DNA of 64,000 nt from Mesorhabditis belari (lineage: Eukaryota > Nematoda > Chromadorea > Rhabditida > Rhabditidae), in the NCBI GenBank assembly GCA_958450365.1, contig CAUEEP010000253.1, positions 248,001 through 312,000 of the forward strand. The letters run 5' to 3'. This document shows, in pieces, positions 54,241-64,000 of the stretch (its first letter is position 1; every line of letters begins with the position of its first letter). The notes under the pieces are model-generated. The model was not told where the DNA came from and ran no database searches. It worked only from the letters and a program-made list of their open reading frames with translations. The position numbers and the translations under genes were made by a program.

Positions 54241-55087
54241 TGTGCAGTGTGTGAGAGAATACCGATAGGGGCGATGATTATTAGATATTTATTCTGAATC
54301 TAGCAAGAAAATACAATAAAATATTAGGTTGATGCAAAAGTCTTTTTCATTTTTTCATTTCATTTCGTACTTCCGTTAGAAAGTAACAAATGCACCAATT
54401 GAACAACGGTTTATTGCATTCGAAAGGCCAATTATTTTTCTGCAAAATGACATTAAAACGAGTTTCAAATGTCTTATGTCTAGATTTTTTTGAGAGCCTG
54501 AAGTCAAAGCCTGAAGTCGGGTAGTCAAAAAAGGCGACGGCTCGATGATGCATTTTAGACGCTTTAGCTAAGGAAACCAATCTTGATGTTAATAAATAAA
54601 AGATAGAGCACAAAAAGTTAGATATTTTTTCAGATTTTCAGAGAAATTGATTCAGCCAATTTCTTTATAGAGGTTTTTATAGATTTTTATGACAAAACCC
54701 GTTTTCACTCTCGAATTTGCTTGAAAGTGAACCCAAATTGACTTAAAAAGATGGGAAATTCAACAATAAACACTTTTCATTTAGAGCAAACCATAGGTTA
54801 ATTGATGACTTTGTTATTTTTCAAAAGAAGTACGAAAAAAATGAAAAAGACTTTTGCATCAACCTAATAGAATTAATCGTTGGCTCAGTGTTTCATGGCG
54901 ATACGAAAGGAATATACGGAAAGAATATACGAAAAGAATATGAAAAGAGCCAATGTAAAGTGGGCTCCGACCCTTTTATCTGTCCCTTTATCTTAAAAGC
55001 AATCTTTCAGAGGCGGGACAAGAAAACCAGACATTCAAATCAAAACATTAAATAAGATTTCACAGAAAAGAACCACTTTTCTGCACA
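54241..55087. mobile_element. Solo LTR, second copy, interrupted by a MITE
   Basis: Same TGTGCAGTGTGTGAGAG start and TTTTCTGCACA end as 33306-33621, with a different 5-bp duplication, ACTTG (54236-54240 and 55088-55092). A 544-bp element inserted at TA splits it; without the insert it is about 300 bp. Confidence 0.88.
54324..54867. mobile_element. 544-bp MITE nested in the solo LTR
   Basis: TTAGGTTGATGCAAAAGT then CTTTTTCATTTTTTC at the left is complementary to the right end, with TA on both sides (54322-54323 and 54868-54869). No transposase is recognised. TTAGGTTG ends resemble mariner ends. Confidence 0.88.
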
Positions 55088-55386
55088 ACTTGTGATTATT
55101 ATCAGAGTGTAAAGAACACAATGCGTGTTTTTTGATCAAAACTATTGAACGAAAAAACTCAAACAAGCAAAGATCAAACGGTAAGGCATTCTCCTTTGTA
55201 TCGATGACTTCTTCCTGTCTTCTGCGCAGATCCCTAATCGAATCGTCGATTTCAAACGGTTCCTTAGAGGTAAAATAGGCGTAGAGCTTATTTATGACTT
55301 GAGCATGATTATCAAACTGTACATCAAGAAGTGTACACGAAAATACATCAAGAAGTGTACAAACTGTACACCAAAATCAAAATAAT

Positions 55387-56007
55387 CTAACGGTGCAAGG
55401 TCAGGGAATAAGGTTTGTGAGGGAAAAGTTTCCAACCTAGCTCCTCAATTCTTTTATGAGTGGCTTTTGCAGTGTGGGGTTTAGCGTTATTTGCAGAAAT
55501 CAGATTCTTGACGGTTTGATCCCCAATTTCTGCAAGTAGAAAAGCTACTTGCAGAAGAGCTACTTGCAGAAGAGCTAGATGCAGAAGAGCTAGATGCAGA
55601 AGAGCTAGATGCAGAAGAGCTAGATGCAGAAGAGCTAGATGCAGAAGAGCTAGATGCAGAAGAGCTAGATGCAGAAGAGCTAGATGCAGAAGAGCTACTT
55701 GCAGAAGAGCTACTTGCAGAAGAGCTAGATGCAGAAGAGCTAGATGCAGAAGAGCTACATGCAGAAGAGCTAGATGCAGAAGAGCTAGATGCAGAAGAGC
55801 TAGATGCAGAAGAGCTACATGCAGAAGAGCTAGATGCAGAAGAGCTAGATGCAGAAGAGCTACATGCAGAAGAGCTACTTGCAAAACATTATATGCAAAA
55901 CATCCAAACCAATCATGGCTTGAACAATCAATAAAGATTAACGGTACTTGTCGGTTATACATCCACAGAGACTCAACTCGGTTAAGCAAGGCTGACACGG
56001 CTGACAA
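55387..56007 (-). pseudogene. Mariner-like transposase remnant carrying an internal 15-bp array
   Basis: The minus-strand end reads ISANNAKPHTAKATHKRIEE then LGWKLFPHKPYSLTLHR, close to the second-Asp region of mariner transposases (the usual Asp is Asn here). Upstream of it a 340-bp array of a 15-bp unit is open in the same frame (LHLAL repeats), preceded by MYNRQVPLIFIDCSSHDWF. So the array grew inside a former coding sequence without closing the frame. 55093-55386 and 56008-56570 show no clear gene and are probably the rest of the element. Confidence 0.6.
55545..55885. repeat. 15-bp array (AGAGCTAGATGCAGA)
   Basis: About 23 units with GAT, TAC and ACAT variants, inside the mariner-like remnant. 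Confidence 0.93.
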
Positions 56008-56659
56008 CTTCTGAGTGGTGATTATGTTCAGTGAAGTAGAGTGCTCGTCTGAAGTGATCAGTCGATCAGTTGAACGAAGAATCGATAACCGAGAAAACTC
56101 GGATGGGGATGCTTAATCGAGATGAGTTTTTGTGGATGTATAATCGACAAATACCAGATTAAAAATGCAGATAATATAAAGATTACGATAAGTTTTCCCG
56201 TGATGACTCATCCAGGAACTTTAAGTTCATCAAAACAATACTGGAAATCCGATTAGTCACCAAATTTTCAGCCGCTTTCAAATGTTTTTCCTCTTCGAAA
56301 GCTCCACAAAACGACAGCTGTTTGTCATTTTTATCGAGAAAGACTTGAGATTTTGATGCTCAAACTTTTGGTTACTTAAAGGAGTCCTGATCTGAGCAAA
56401 CGTTCGAAAAATCTCAAGCTTTTGAGAAATTTTTTCAGTAAAACGTTTCAATTTTAATTTTAAACTGTTTTTATGCTTTATCGTTTAACTTTAATAGTTT
56501 AGTTACTTTAATAGTTTAAAATTTTCAGCTTTTATAACTTAAAGGCGACTTTTCAATGAGTTTCAAAGGTTTAAAGCTCTAGAACTAGCTCCAGAACTAG
56601 CTCCAGAACTAGCTCTAGAACTAGCTCCAGAACTAGCTCTAGAACCAGCTCCAGAACTA

Positions 56660-57911
56660 TTAGGTTGGCAAAAAAGAAATGAGCGTCGTGTTTGTTGATT
56701 TGTATTTTATTCACAGTAAAAGATTTTTTTAAATAGTATATTCTATTGGAAAGAGCGTGTTCTTGCGCATCGTTTGATATATAATTTGCCTATGTTTACT
56801 TTGTTTTTTTGCAAGAAAGAGTGTTTAGAAAATGTCGGACCAAAAATTTCGTTTACGGGCCTGCTTGTGGCATGAATTTAAGCAAGGCAAATCGGCTGCT
56901 GAAGCTCATGGCGCTCTATCTCAATTGTTTGACGAAGATGCTCTATCCGAAAGTCAGTGTAAACGATGGTTCCAGCGCTTCTGAGACGGCGACGAAAGCT
57001 TGGAAGACCAAAAACACGGGAGTCGACCTCAAATCATCGACAACGACGCATTGAAGGAAGCCATTGAGTCGGATCCACGCCAAACCACTCGCGACCTGGC
57101 AGAACAGTTCGACTGCACTCATGTCACCATTGAGAACCATCTGCATGGCATGGGCAAGACGAATAGATGCGGAAAATGGGTACCGCATAAGCTATCCGAC
57201 GCAAACAAGGCGACACGCATCGCAATCGCCGGAATTCTCACTCACCGCGCCAAGAACAGTGGGGTTTTCGACTCCATTGTTATGTCGGATGAGAAGTGGA
57301 TCCAATACGGCAACACAGCAAGAAAGCGGCAGTGGTTGGACCCCGGTGAAGCTCCAAAACCGGACATCCACGGAAAAAAGGTGATGCTTTGTGTTTGGTG
57401 GAACAGTAAAGGCCTGGTATACTTTGAGGTTCTGGATTCGGGTCAAACAGTTACGGCGAACCTCTACCAAGGCCAATTGGACCGCGTGGACCAGGCGCTG
57501 CGACGTCAAGGCGTGGGTACGGCGTCGACAAAATTCTTTCACGACAACGCTCGGCCGCATGTCGCAAAAATCACCCAGCAGAAAATTGAAGAAATGGGCT
57601 GGGAAGTCCTGCCTCATCCGCCATACAGCCCAGACTTGGCGCCTTCCGACTACCATCTGTTCCGATCAATGCACCACTCCTTGGCCGAGAAAAAGTTCAA
57701 GAACCGTGACGAGGTCCAAATTTGGGTGTCCAACTTCTTCGAGTCGCAGCCGGTCGAGTTCTTCAAGAAGGGCATCCATTCTCTGCGTGAACGTTGGCGA
57801 CAAGTCATTGATGCAGATGGCGAATACCTTTTGGATTAATGTATTGTTATCTTGTTTTTATAATAAAATAAACTTTTAACGAAAACGCGCATTTCTTTTT
57901 TGCCAACCTAA
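56660..57911 (+). mobile_element. Mariner element, 1,252 bp, complete ends
   Basis: TTAGGTTGGCAAAAAAGAAA then TGAGCG at the left matches the complement of CGCATTTCTTTTTTGCCAAC then CTAA at the right. TA flanks both sides (56658-56659 and 57912-57913). The length and ends are those of a full mariner with a single transposase gene. Confidence 0.95.
56832..57839 (+). pseudogene. Mariner (DD34D) transposase, full length but for one in-frame TGA
   Basis: From ATG 56832 (MSDQKFRLRACLWHEFKQG) the frame runs to a stop at 57839, 335 codons, with a single TGA at 56982-56984 (codon 51, between KRWFQRF and DGDESLEDQ). Catalytic triad: D153 (MSDEKW), D238 (HDNARPH) and D273 (YSPDLAPSD), the last two 34 residues apart. 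The linker motif WVPHKL is at about residue 116. Everything except the TGA looks intact, so inactivation is recent or the stop is occasionally read through. The rearranged copy at 61819-62930 has the same TGA. Confidence 0.93.
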
Positions 57912-58313
57912 TAGCTCTAGAACCAGCTCCAGAACTAGCTAACTAGCTTCAGAACTAGCTCCAGAACTAGCGAACTAGCTCCAGAACTAGCTCCAGAACT
58001 AGCTTCAAAACTAGCTCCAGAACTAGCTCTAGAACTAGCTCCAGAACTATGCTTAAAGACAATATTATTATTAATTCTTTAGATCATTTGAAAGAAGATA
58101 TTTCAGGCTTTTGAATGATATAAAATAGAGATTATTTGAGGAATTTAATTTTATGAAAATCAAGAGTTAAGAAGCTGATCTTTTTTTTGGTCAAATTCGT
58201 TTTAGTTTTTTAGTTTTCATAAGACTGAAGCAACATTTGGTATCATTTAAAAGCCTCATTTTTCCTTATTAAAACAATATAAAAAGTTAGCAATCATTAT
58301 CTCTAAAGAAAGG

Positions 58314-58611
58314 TACCGTAAATACTGTAATAGTACCCCACCCGCATAATGACGGTGCAGAGTGTTGCGTAGTCTAGCTTTGAACGCGTTTTTCTCGACA
58401 CTGGTTTATGCTACAATGCGCGCTTAGGTATCAAAAAATAGCTGAAATTCAGGGCTATTTTTTGATACCAAAGACGCATTTTTTGAAAATACGGGTGCTT
58501 TGCAAAAAGTGAAATACTAAAAAACAAAGTGAAATACTGTAAAAAGTGAAATACTTTTGCGACTACGCGACTGTACGAGGGCGGTGGGGTACTATTACAG
58601 TATTTACGGTA
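58314..58611. repeat. Foldback/MITE (TACCGTAAATACTGTAATAG ends)
   Basis: TACCGTAAATACTGTAATAG then TACCCCAC at the left is complementary to GTGGGGTACTATTACAGTAT then TTACGGTA at the right. A further copy of the right end lies at 58861-58911. Confidence 0.82.
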
Positions 58612-58911
58612 TATTCCCATCACGTTTTTCATATTTTCCATACACTTCTGCTTCAATCAAGCAACCAAAGCCGTTTCGAGCTCCGCAAAGCTCCGTTTTG
58701 AGCTCCGCAAAGCTCCGTTTTGAGCTCCGTTTCGAGCTCCGTTTCCTCGTCTTCAACCTCACCCGATCTGATTTTCTGAACTCACTCTTCATTCTTAATT
58801 GCTTCAAACAGTTCTCGTATCTTTCTCAAAATCGTTGCGATTGTTGGCTTAGACAATTGCGACTACGCGATTGTACGAGGGAGGTGGGGTACTATTACAG
58901 TCTTTACGGTA
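58604..58911 (-). pseudogene. Second CENP-B/pogo-like fragment beside a foldback end
   Basis: Minus strand from about 58855 reads TIATILRKIRELFEAI and later CLIEAEVYGKYEKRDG, matching the fragment at 7598-7800. It lies between two copies of the foldback right end, so it was probably carried by that element. No 20-bp array is present here. 58912-59024 shows nothing. Confidence 0.5.
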
Positions 58912-59024
58912 TGTACTTTTTGTCTCTAAAGAAAGTTATGTACTTTTAAACGTTGACTACTCATTGAAAAGTCGTTCTGAAGTTAAAAGAGCCAAATTTT
59001 CTTGATGATTAGATCAATTGTTGT

Positions 59025-59180
59025 TGGAGCTGATTGTTAGAGCTGATTGTTGGATCTGATTGTTGGAGCTGATTGTTAGAGCTGATTGTTAGAGCTGATT
59101 GTTGGAGCTGATTGTTAGAGCTTATTGTTGGATCTGATTGTTGGTGCTGATTGTTAGAGCTGATTGTTAGAGCTGAAGAT
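59025..59180. repeat. 13-bp array (CTGATTGTTAGAG)
   Basis: About 12 units (GTTAGAG, GTTGGAG, GTTGGAT variants) directly upstream of the Ly6-like gene. Confidence 0.9.
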
Positions 59181-59221
59181 CAATGAACTTTATGATAACA
59201 TAAAGCCATGCCAAAAGGATT

Positions 59222-59232
59222 TTTGCTTTCAG
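59222..59232 (+). promoter_or_regulatory. Splice acceptor immediately before ATG (likely trans-splice site)
   Basis: TTTGCTTTCAG ends exactly at the ATG of the Ly6-like gene. This spacing is typical for spliced-leader addition in nematodes, although a 5' UTR intron is possible. Confidence 0.55.
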
Positions 59233-61168
59233 ATGTTAGGCAAAATCGTTGCTGTGCTTTCCTTTGTGTCAATGGTTTCGGCTCAAATCGAGTGCTATGA
59301 TTACACGTTGATCGGTGGTTATAATTTGGGATCCGAGAAAATCGTGTGCAAAGAAGGTGAGGAAGTATTCGTTTACAGTTCTTTGAGTTATGCTTGTAAC
59401 GAAAAATCTGTCGGTTCTTTTTTGCCGTTGGCAATTTAAGGTTGTGTTTTTCTCAGCAGCAACGCTTCTATTTTGTTTATTTTGATTATCATTCAATGCA
59501 GAATGAAATTGCGCATCGAATGACACCAAAAACAACTCAAGATCTAATATCCACGCAAAGTTATGGGCTAAAAACCTAAGCTCCACGAATTATGGGCGGA
59601 ACTTAACCTTTTGCCTCATAACTTTACGTGAATATTAGATCTTGAGTTGTTTTTGGTATCATTCGATGCGCAATTTCATTCTGCATCGAATGATAACCAA
59701 AATAAACCAAATAGAAGCGTTGCGGCTGAGAAAGGCACGCAAAAGCTTAAATTGCCAACGACAAAAAAGAACCGACATATTTTTTCGTTACAAGTTTACT
59801 TTGCGTGTACTTTGAGCTGCAAACATGACCTTTCTGGCGCTCTTAATTCTCTATCTCGATACACTAAGTTGCAATGAGAAAACGAAGAATCGAGTGCACC
59901 AAAAAGGGGGCGTTTGCAGATTTGAGCACACAGTACACTAATCAAACAGTACACAGTACACAGTACACAGTACACAGTACACAGTACACAGTACACAGTA
60001 CACAGTACACAGTACACAGTACACAGTACAGTACCCATTTGGCTTATGTCTAAAAGTTTATCTTCACTTGATTACTAAAAGAATAAGCTGATCGTCATCG
60101 ATGATATGCACTTTCTGCGCTCAAACCAGCAAACAAACCCTTTCTGGCGCACTATAGATCTGACTTTTTGCAGGTCAATCCTGTTACAACATGATGGCCA
60201 TGCACGAGAACACGAGTATCATTCGATCGGGTGGATGTGTGCACAACACACTGTGCTCGATTACGGTAAGCTATTGTAGCCTTCCCTTCCACAGTACACC
60301 TTTCTCTGACTCTTGATTTGCTTTCTAAAGAGTGTACAGTGTACCAAAGAGAAAGCTACCCCAAGCTATTGTGTTGAAAATACCGCCGGGTACAATAGCT
60401 TTAGCATGATAATGAGCCTTGCCTTATGAGCCTCTAATGAGCCTTGCCTTATGAGCCTTGCCTTATGAGCCTTGCCTTATGAGCCTTGCCTTATGAGCCT
60501 TGCCTTATGAGCCTCTAATGAGCCTTGCTCGAACCGTTTACCATATCCCTGTTTTTCTTAAAAAGTGACTTCTCATCTAATTGTAGCATAGGATTTTTAT
60601 TTGTAAAACGAATTTTTAAACCCTAACTTTTAAACACTTTAGTTCTCCGAAGGGAGTTGTCAAGAGGCGAACATTGGCGGGTTGAAGGTGCATTTCTGTT
60701 GCTGTGAAGACGCAGAGAAATGCAAATGGGACTCAAAGGTGCAAATTTTGTTGTAATTTCGTTTAGAATTGAGCAAAACAAGTAAAGTAATGGAAAGTAA
60801 AGGAAAGTAAAGGAAAGGAAAGGAAAGTAATGGAAAGTAAAGTAAAGTAAAAGAATATTTTTAAAGATGAAAGGCTTCTTGCATCGGAGTCTCGATTGGG
60901 TGAAGACGAAACTCGGTTTGCATTCGCATGAAAACGAGCAAGAAATGGTAAGCACGAATTTAGAAAACAGTTTTCCCCAGAGAGAAATATGAGAAAGCTA
61001 GATAACGATTAGAAATTAGAGATAGAAAGTCAAGAAAGTTGATTTAAGGAAACGGAAAGCCCAAGAGCTGAGAGTCAAACGAGAGATGAGCGATTGGTAA
61101 AAGCGCTTCCAAGTGACGCCACGGAAATCGATGTGGATCTCGTTCCGACGAGGGCTGTCGTGGAAAAA
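59233..61168 (+). CDS. Secreted ten-cysteine Ly6/three-finger-like protein, 3' end unresolved
   Basis: Exons: 59233-59356, 60174-60265, 60643-60738, 60867-60947, 61049-61168, all in one frame, 171 codons. The signal peptide MLGKIVAVLSFVSMVSA is followed by QIECYDY. Ten cysteines are spaced C, C, C, C-x5-C, C, CCC, C, ending KVHFCCCEDAEKCKWDSK. The CCC followed by a last Cys is typical of Ly6/uPAR-like and nematode ET-module proteins, but Trp stands where Asn usually follows the last Cys. The tail (HSHENEQEMETESPRAES) is acidic, with no clear membrane helix. After 61168 there is a donor (GTGGGT); reading through instead gives a hydrophobic AT-repeat-encoded tail. The rest may lie right of the window. 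Function unknown; family members often act outside cells near receptors. Confidence 0.72.
59410..59776. repeat. Foldback element with about 165-bp arms in a Ly6-gene intron
   Basis: GTCGGTTCTTTTTTGCCGTT, then GGCAATTTAAG, AGAAATTG-type and AACAACTCAAGATCTAATAT, is mirrored down to AAAAAAGAACCGACAT, around a loop of about 35-60 bp. Nearly the whole intron start consists of it. Confidence 0.85.
59940..60030. repeat. 7-bp array (ACACAGT)
   Basis: About 11 perfect GTACACA units, beginning in a copy of the GTGCACC repeat family (59880-59940). Confidence 0.9.
60410..60530. repeat. Array (TGAGCCTTGCCTTA)
   Basis: About eight 14-bp units with TGAGCCTCTAA variants in the Ly6-gene intron 60266-60642. 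A short GGAAAGTAAA array lies at 60785-60860 in the next intron. Confidence 0.88.
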
Positions 61169-61196
61169 GTGGGTCTAGTTATGATAATAGTTAATA

Positions 61197-61312
61197 TTAT
61201 ATTTTATTATTATCTATTATATATAGTAATATTATATTATATATAATAATATTATATTATATATAATAATATTATATTAAATATAATTATATTATATTAT
61301 ATATAGGTATAT
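61197..61312. repeat. AT-only array (ATATTATATTATATATAATA)
   Basis: Low-complexity AT array at the end of the Ly6-like gene. A short copy (ATATTATATTATATATAGGT) recurs at 63767-63790, past the mariner-derived elements. Confidence 0.85.
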
Positions 61313-61314
61313 TA

Positions 61315-62966
61315 TTGGGTTGTCTAGTTATGAATGCGCGTTTTTTACTATTTTGTAAATTTCTCAAGATATCGAAGAGATGTATATGAGTGTTATATAT
61401 CATTCGAAAGCTGAAGATCTCCTCTACATTTTGGAATAAAAAAGCTTTTGAATTCATTCAACTTTTTGGGAAATTGACTGCACAAAGGGAGAGGTCGTTT
61501 TCTGGAAAAAACCCATTCCAGCTTAGCTATTCCTCAAGTTTTATAGTGCAAAATAACCGCCCAGAAAAGAAAAGAAAAGAAAAGATGCTCTGAAATTGTT
61601 ATATTTTTTAAAAAGTTGTATTGATATATCTATTAGGCAAACATCAAACGGTTAGCTCAATTTGAGCGGACCCAAACTTGATCCAAAGGCACCCTTCCAT
61701 TTTTTGGCCACCTCTTCTTCTGTGCAGTCAATTTGCCCAAAAGCTGAACAAATTCAAAAACTTTTTATATCAAAATGTAGAGGAGATCTTCAGCTTTCGA
61801 ATAATACTCATATATTTCCGTGGATGTCCGGCCTGGTCCAATTGGCCTTGGTAGAGGTTCGCCGTAACTGCTTGACCCGAATCCAGAACCTCAAAGTACA
61901 CCAGGCCTTTACTGTTCCACCAAACACAAAGCATCACCTTTTTTCCGTGGATGTCCGGTTTTGGAGTCGGTTTTGGAGCTTCACCGGGGTCCAACCACTA
62001 CCGCTTTCTTGCTGTGTTGTCGTATTGGATCCACTTCTCATCCGACGTAACAATGGAGTCGAAAAACCCACTGTTCTTGGCGTGGTGAGTGAGAATTCCG
62101 GCGATTGCGATGCGTGTCGCCTTGTTTGCGTCGGATAGCTTATGCGGTACCCATTTTCCGCATCTATTCGTCTTGCCCATGCCATGCAGATGGTTCTCAA
62201 TGGTGACATGAGTGCAGCCGAACTGTTCTGCCAGGTCGCGAGTGGTTTGGCGTGGATCCGACTCAATGACTTCCTTCAATGCGTCGTTGTCGATGATTTG
62301 AGGTCGACTCCCGTGTTTTTGGTCTTCCAAGCTTTCGTCGCCGTCTCAGAAGCGCTGGAACCATCGTTTACACTGACTTTCGGATAGAGCATCTTCGTCA
62401 AACACTTGAGATAGAGCGCGATGAGCTTCAGCAGCCGATTTGCCTTGCTTAAATTCATACCACAAGCAGGCCCGCAAGCGAAATTTTTGGTCCGACATTT
62501 TCTAAACACTCTTTCTTGTAAAAAAACAAAGTAAACATAGACAAATTATATATCAAACGATGCCCTTCTTGAAGAACTCGACCGGCTGCGACTCGAAGAA
62601 GTTGGACACCCAAATTTGGACCTCGTCGCGGTTCTTGAACTTTTTCTCGGCCAAGGAGTGGTGCATTGATCGGAACAGATGGTAATCGGAAGGCGCCAAG
62701 TCTGGGCTGTATGGCGGATGAGGCAGGACTTCCCAGCCCAAATTTTTGGTCCGACATTTTCTAAACACTCTTTCTTGTAAAAAAACAAAGTAAACATAGA
62801 CAAATTATATATCAAACGATGCGCAAGAACACGCTCTTTCCAATAGAATAAACTATTTTAAAAAAATCTTTTACTGTGAATAAAATACAAATCAACAAAC
62901 ACGACGCTCATTTCTTTTTTACCAACCTAATCGTAAAAAACGCGCATTCATAAATGGACAACCCAA
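61315..62966. mobile_element. Foldback/MITE (TTGGGTTGTCTAGTTATGAA ends) invaded by a mariner
   Basis: TTGGGTTGTCTAGTTATGAA then TGCGCGTTTTTTAC at the left matches the complement of the right end (62931-62966), with TA on each side. The left half is itself an inverted repeat: 61375-61490 pairs with 61722-61812 (CAAAATGTAGAGGAGATCTT and complement). A mariner occupies 61819-62930. Confidence 0.8.
61819..62930 (-). mobile_element. Rearranged mariner copy, same family as 56660-57911
   Basis: Read on the minus strand from 62930: a normal TTAGGTTGGTAAAAAAGAAA end and leader, then the start codon region up to SDQKF. It jumps to the C-terminal part (GWEVLPHPPYSPDLAPSDYH) and stops inside FFKKGI. It then jumps back to the leader and runs again from MSDQKF to about GQLDQ, followed by a short repeat of the PDIHGK segment at 61819-61840. 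The second mariner end is missing. The in-frame TGA of the other copy is present here too. Not functional. Confidence 0.88.
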
Positions 62967-62968
62967 TA

Positions 62969-63106
62969 AATGCTAAATGGCTGTAAGAGTCACAATTATC
63001 TAAAAGAATACTGTTAAACAGTAACAAGTTTATATCTTAGTACTTTATTTTGCGAAAGTCTCGAAAATTTCTCAGAAAAACTTGGTTTACTTTTATTTTA
63101 AAGTGT
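62969..63106 (+). repeat. Flank duplicated at 63799-63950
   Basis: GCTAAATGGCTGTAAGAGTC then ACAATTATCTAAAAGAATAC and about 100 further bases recur at 63799-63950 with roughly 10% difference. The second copy is not interrupted by the element at 63107-63768. Confidence 0.85.
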
Positions 63107-63768
63107 TAGGGTGGTGCAAAAGAAACTGCCGATGGGTATCAGCTCTCATTTATCAGAAACGAGCGATGTTAACGGCATTATTTTTTTAATGTTTTGTTCG
63201 CATATTTGTTTGCTATTTATTTCGACGTTTGAATTTTTTGGTTGTTGTTTATTTTATTTAAAAATGCTTATATTTTTTATTTAGATCATGGTCGAGCAAA
63301 AGTTTGTGCTAGGAGCAGCATTACTATCTAAATTTAGTTCCCTAACTCTCTAAATTTGGTTCCTTATCTCTTTAAAAGCTTCAAAATTGGAAAGTCTGCT
63401 GCCGAATCGCATCGTTCTCTCTGTGCTGCTTCCGAAAATGGCAGTTTGTCTCTCAGGCAGTGTCAGATTTGGTTTCAACGATTCCGAGAGCCAAGCTGAG
63501 GGACGTTATTCAAGCCGATCCATGCCAATCTTGGTTTCAACGATTCCGAGAGGGAGACGAGACTTTGGAAGACTACGAGCACGGTTCGAGGCCAGAAATC
63601 GTGAATGAAGCCAAGCTGAGGGACGTTATTCAGGCCGATCCATGCCAATCTGCTCGAGATCTTGCGAAAATATTCCATTGTGATCATGTCATTGTCATCA
63701 TGTCATTGAACGCCATCTTTTTTTTTTAATTTACCGTCAAATCGGCAGTTTCTTTTGCACCACCCTGA
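63107..63768 (+). mobile_element. Internally deleted mariner-type element (AGGGTGGTGCAAAAGAAACT ends)
   Basis: AGGGTGGTGCAAAAGAAACT then GCCGAT at the left is complementary to ATCGGCAGTTTCTTTTGCAC then CACCCT at the right. MVEQKFVLGA at 63290 and KIGKSAAESHRSLCAA, WFQRFREGDETLEDYEHGSR and DVIQADPCQSARDLAKIFHC are the N-terminal HTH region of a mariner transposase. The rest is deleted, and the segment from 63465 to about 63520 is partly duplicated at 63535-63650. Borders are accurate to a few bases. Confidence 0.82.
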
Positions 63769-64000
63769 TAATATTATATTATATATAGGTATATTTGATG
63801 CTAAATGGCTGTCGTAAGAGTCACAATTATCTAAAAGAATACTGTTAAACAGTAATAAGTTTATATCTTAATACTTTATTTTGTGAAAATCCTGAAAATT
63901 TCTCAGAAAAACTTGGTTTACTTTAATTTTAAAGTTGTTAAAGTCTAAAATTAGCTGCTCAGCTGTAAAATTAGCTGTAAAAGATCTATTTTTGATATAT

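Larger units (their letters stand above)
56572..58050. repeat. 12-bp array (CTAGCTCCAGAA) split by a mariner
   Basis: Units of CTAGCTCCAGAA and CTAGCTCTAGAA at 56572-56659 and 57912-58050. The mariner 56660-57911 lies between them, inserted into a TA of the array. 58051-58313 is AT-rich without visible features. Confidence 0.88.

Noticed and set aside
57064..57879. Additional frames on both strands over the mariner transposase
   Set aside because: Shadows of the DD34D transposase frame; only that frame has the catalytic motifs.

Overview
The window reads as nuclear DNA of a free-living rhabditid-type nematode. The grounds are two nematode neuronal genes (unc-13 and tbh-1), introns mostly ending in TTTCAG or TTTTAG, coding starts placed directly after splice-acceptor-like sites (as expected for spliced-leader trans-splicing), an array of the nematode telomere unit TTAGGC, and many TA-flanked Tc1/mariner-type elements. 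Species cannot be named from the sequence. Exons were assembled by hand from splice sites, phase and remembered family conservation. No alignment was run.

Layout. (1) Start to 36057, plus strand: 35 exons of unc-13, from the second half of the C1 domain through C2B, MUN and C2C to the stop. 3,281 coding bases are spread over 31 kb, and the 5' part of the gene lies left of the window. Most large introns carry their own minisatellite, and several carry transposons, a 5S-rRNA-derived SINE, tRNA-like sequences, a solo LTR and hairpin elements. (2) 36058-39057: intergenic, with three arrays. (3) 39058-40740, minus strand: a small secreted protein with a protease-associated (PA) domain of RNF13 type but no membrane or RING part; it converges on unc-13. 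(4) 40741-43738: foldback elements and a 1-kb AT-rich array. (5) 43772-45535, plus: a nine-exon gene of unknown function (264 aa). (6) 45884-54174, plus: tbh-1, tyramine/dopamine beta-hydroxylase (17 exons, 560 aa), close enough downstream to share an operon with the unknown gene. (7) 54241-58911: a solo LTR split by a MITE, mariner remains, a nearly intact mariner and foldbacks. (8) 59233-61168, plus: a secreted ten-cysteine Ly6-like protein whose 3' end is unresolved. (9) 61197-64000: AT-rich DNA with nested and rearranged mariner copies.

Functional reading. UNC-13 primes synaptic vesicles, and TBH-1 makes octopamine from tyramine inside vesicles, so two of the five genes act in neurotransmission. 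Their neighbourhood may be coincidental. The most striking property is the density of locus-specific tandem arrays and small mobile elements in introns, while splice sites and coding frames stay intact.
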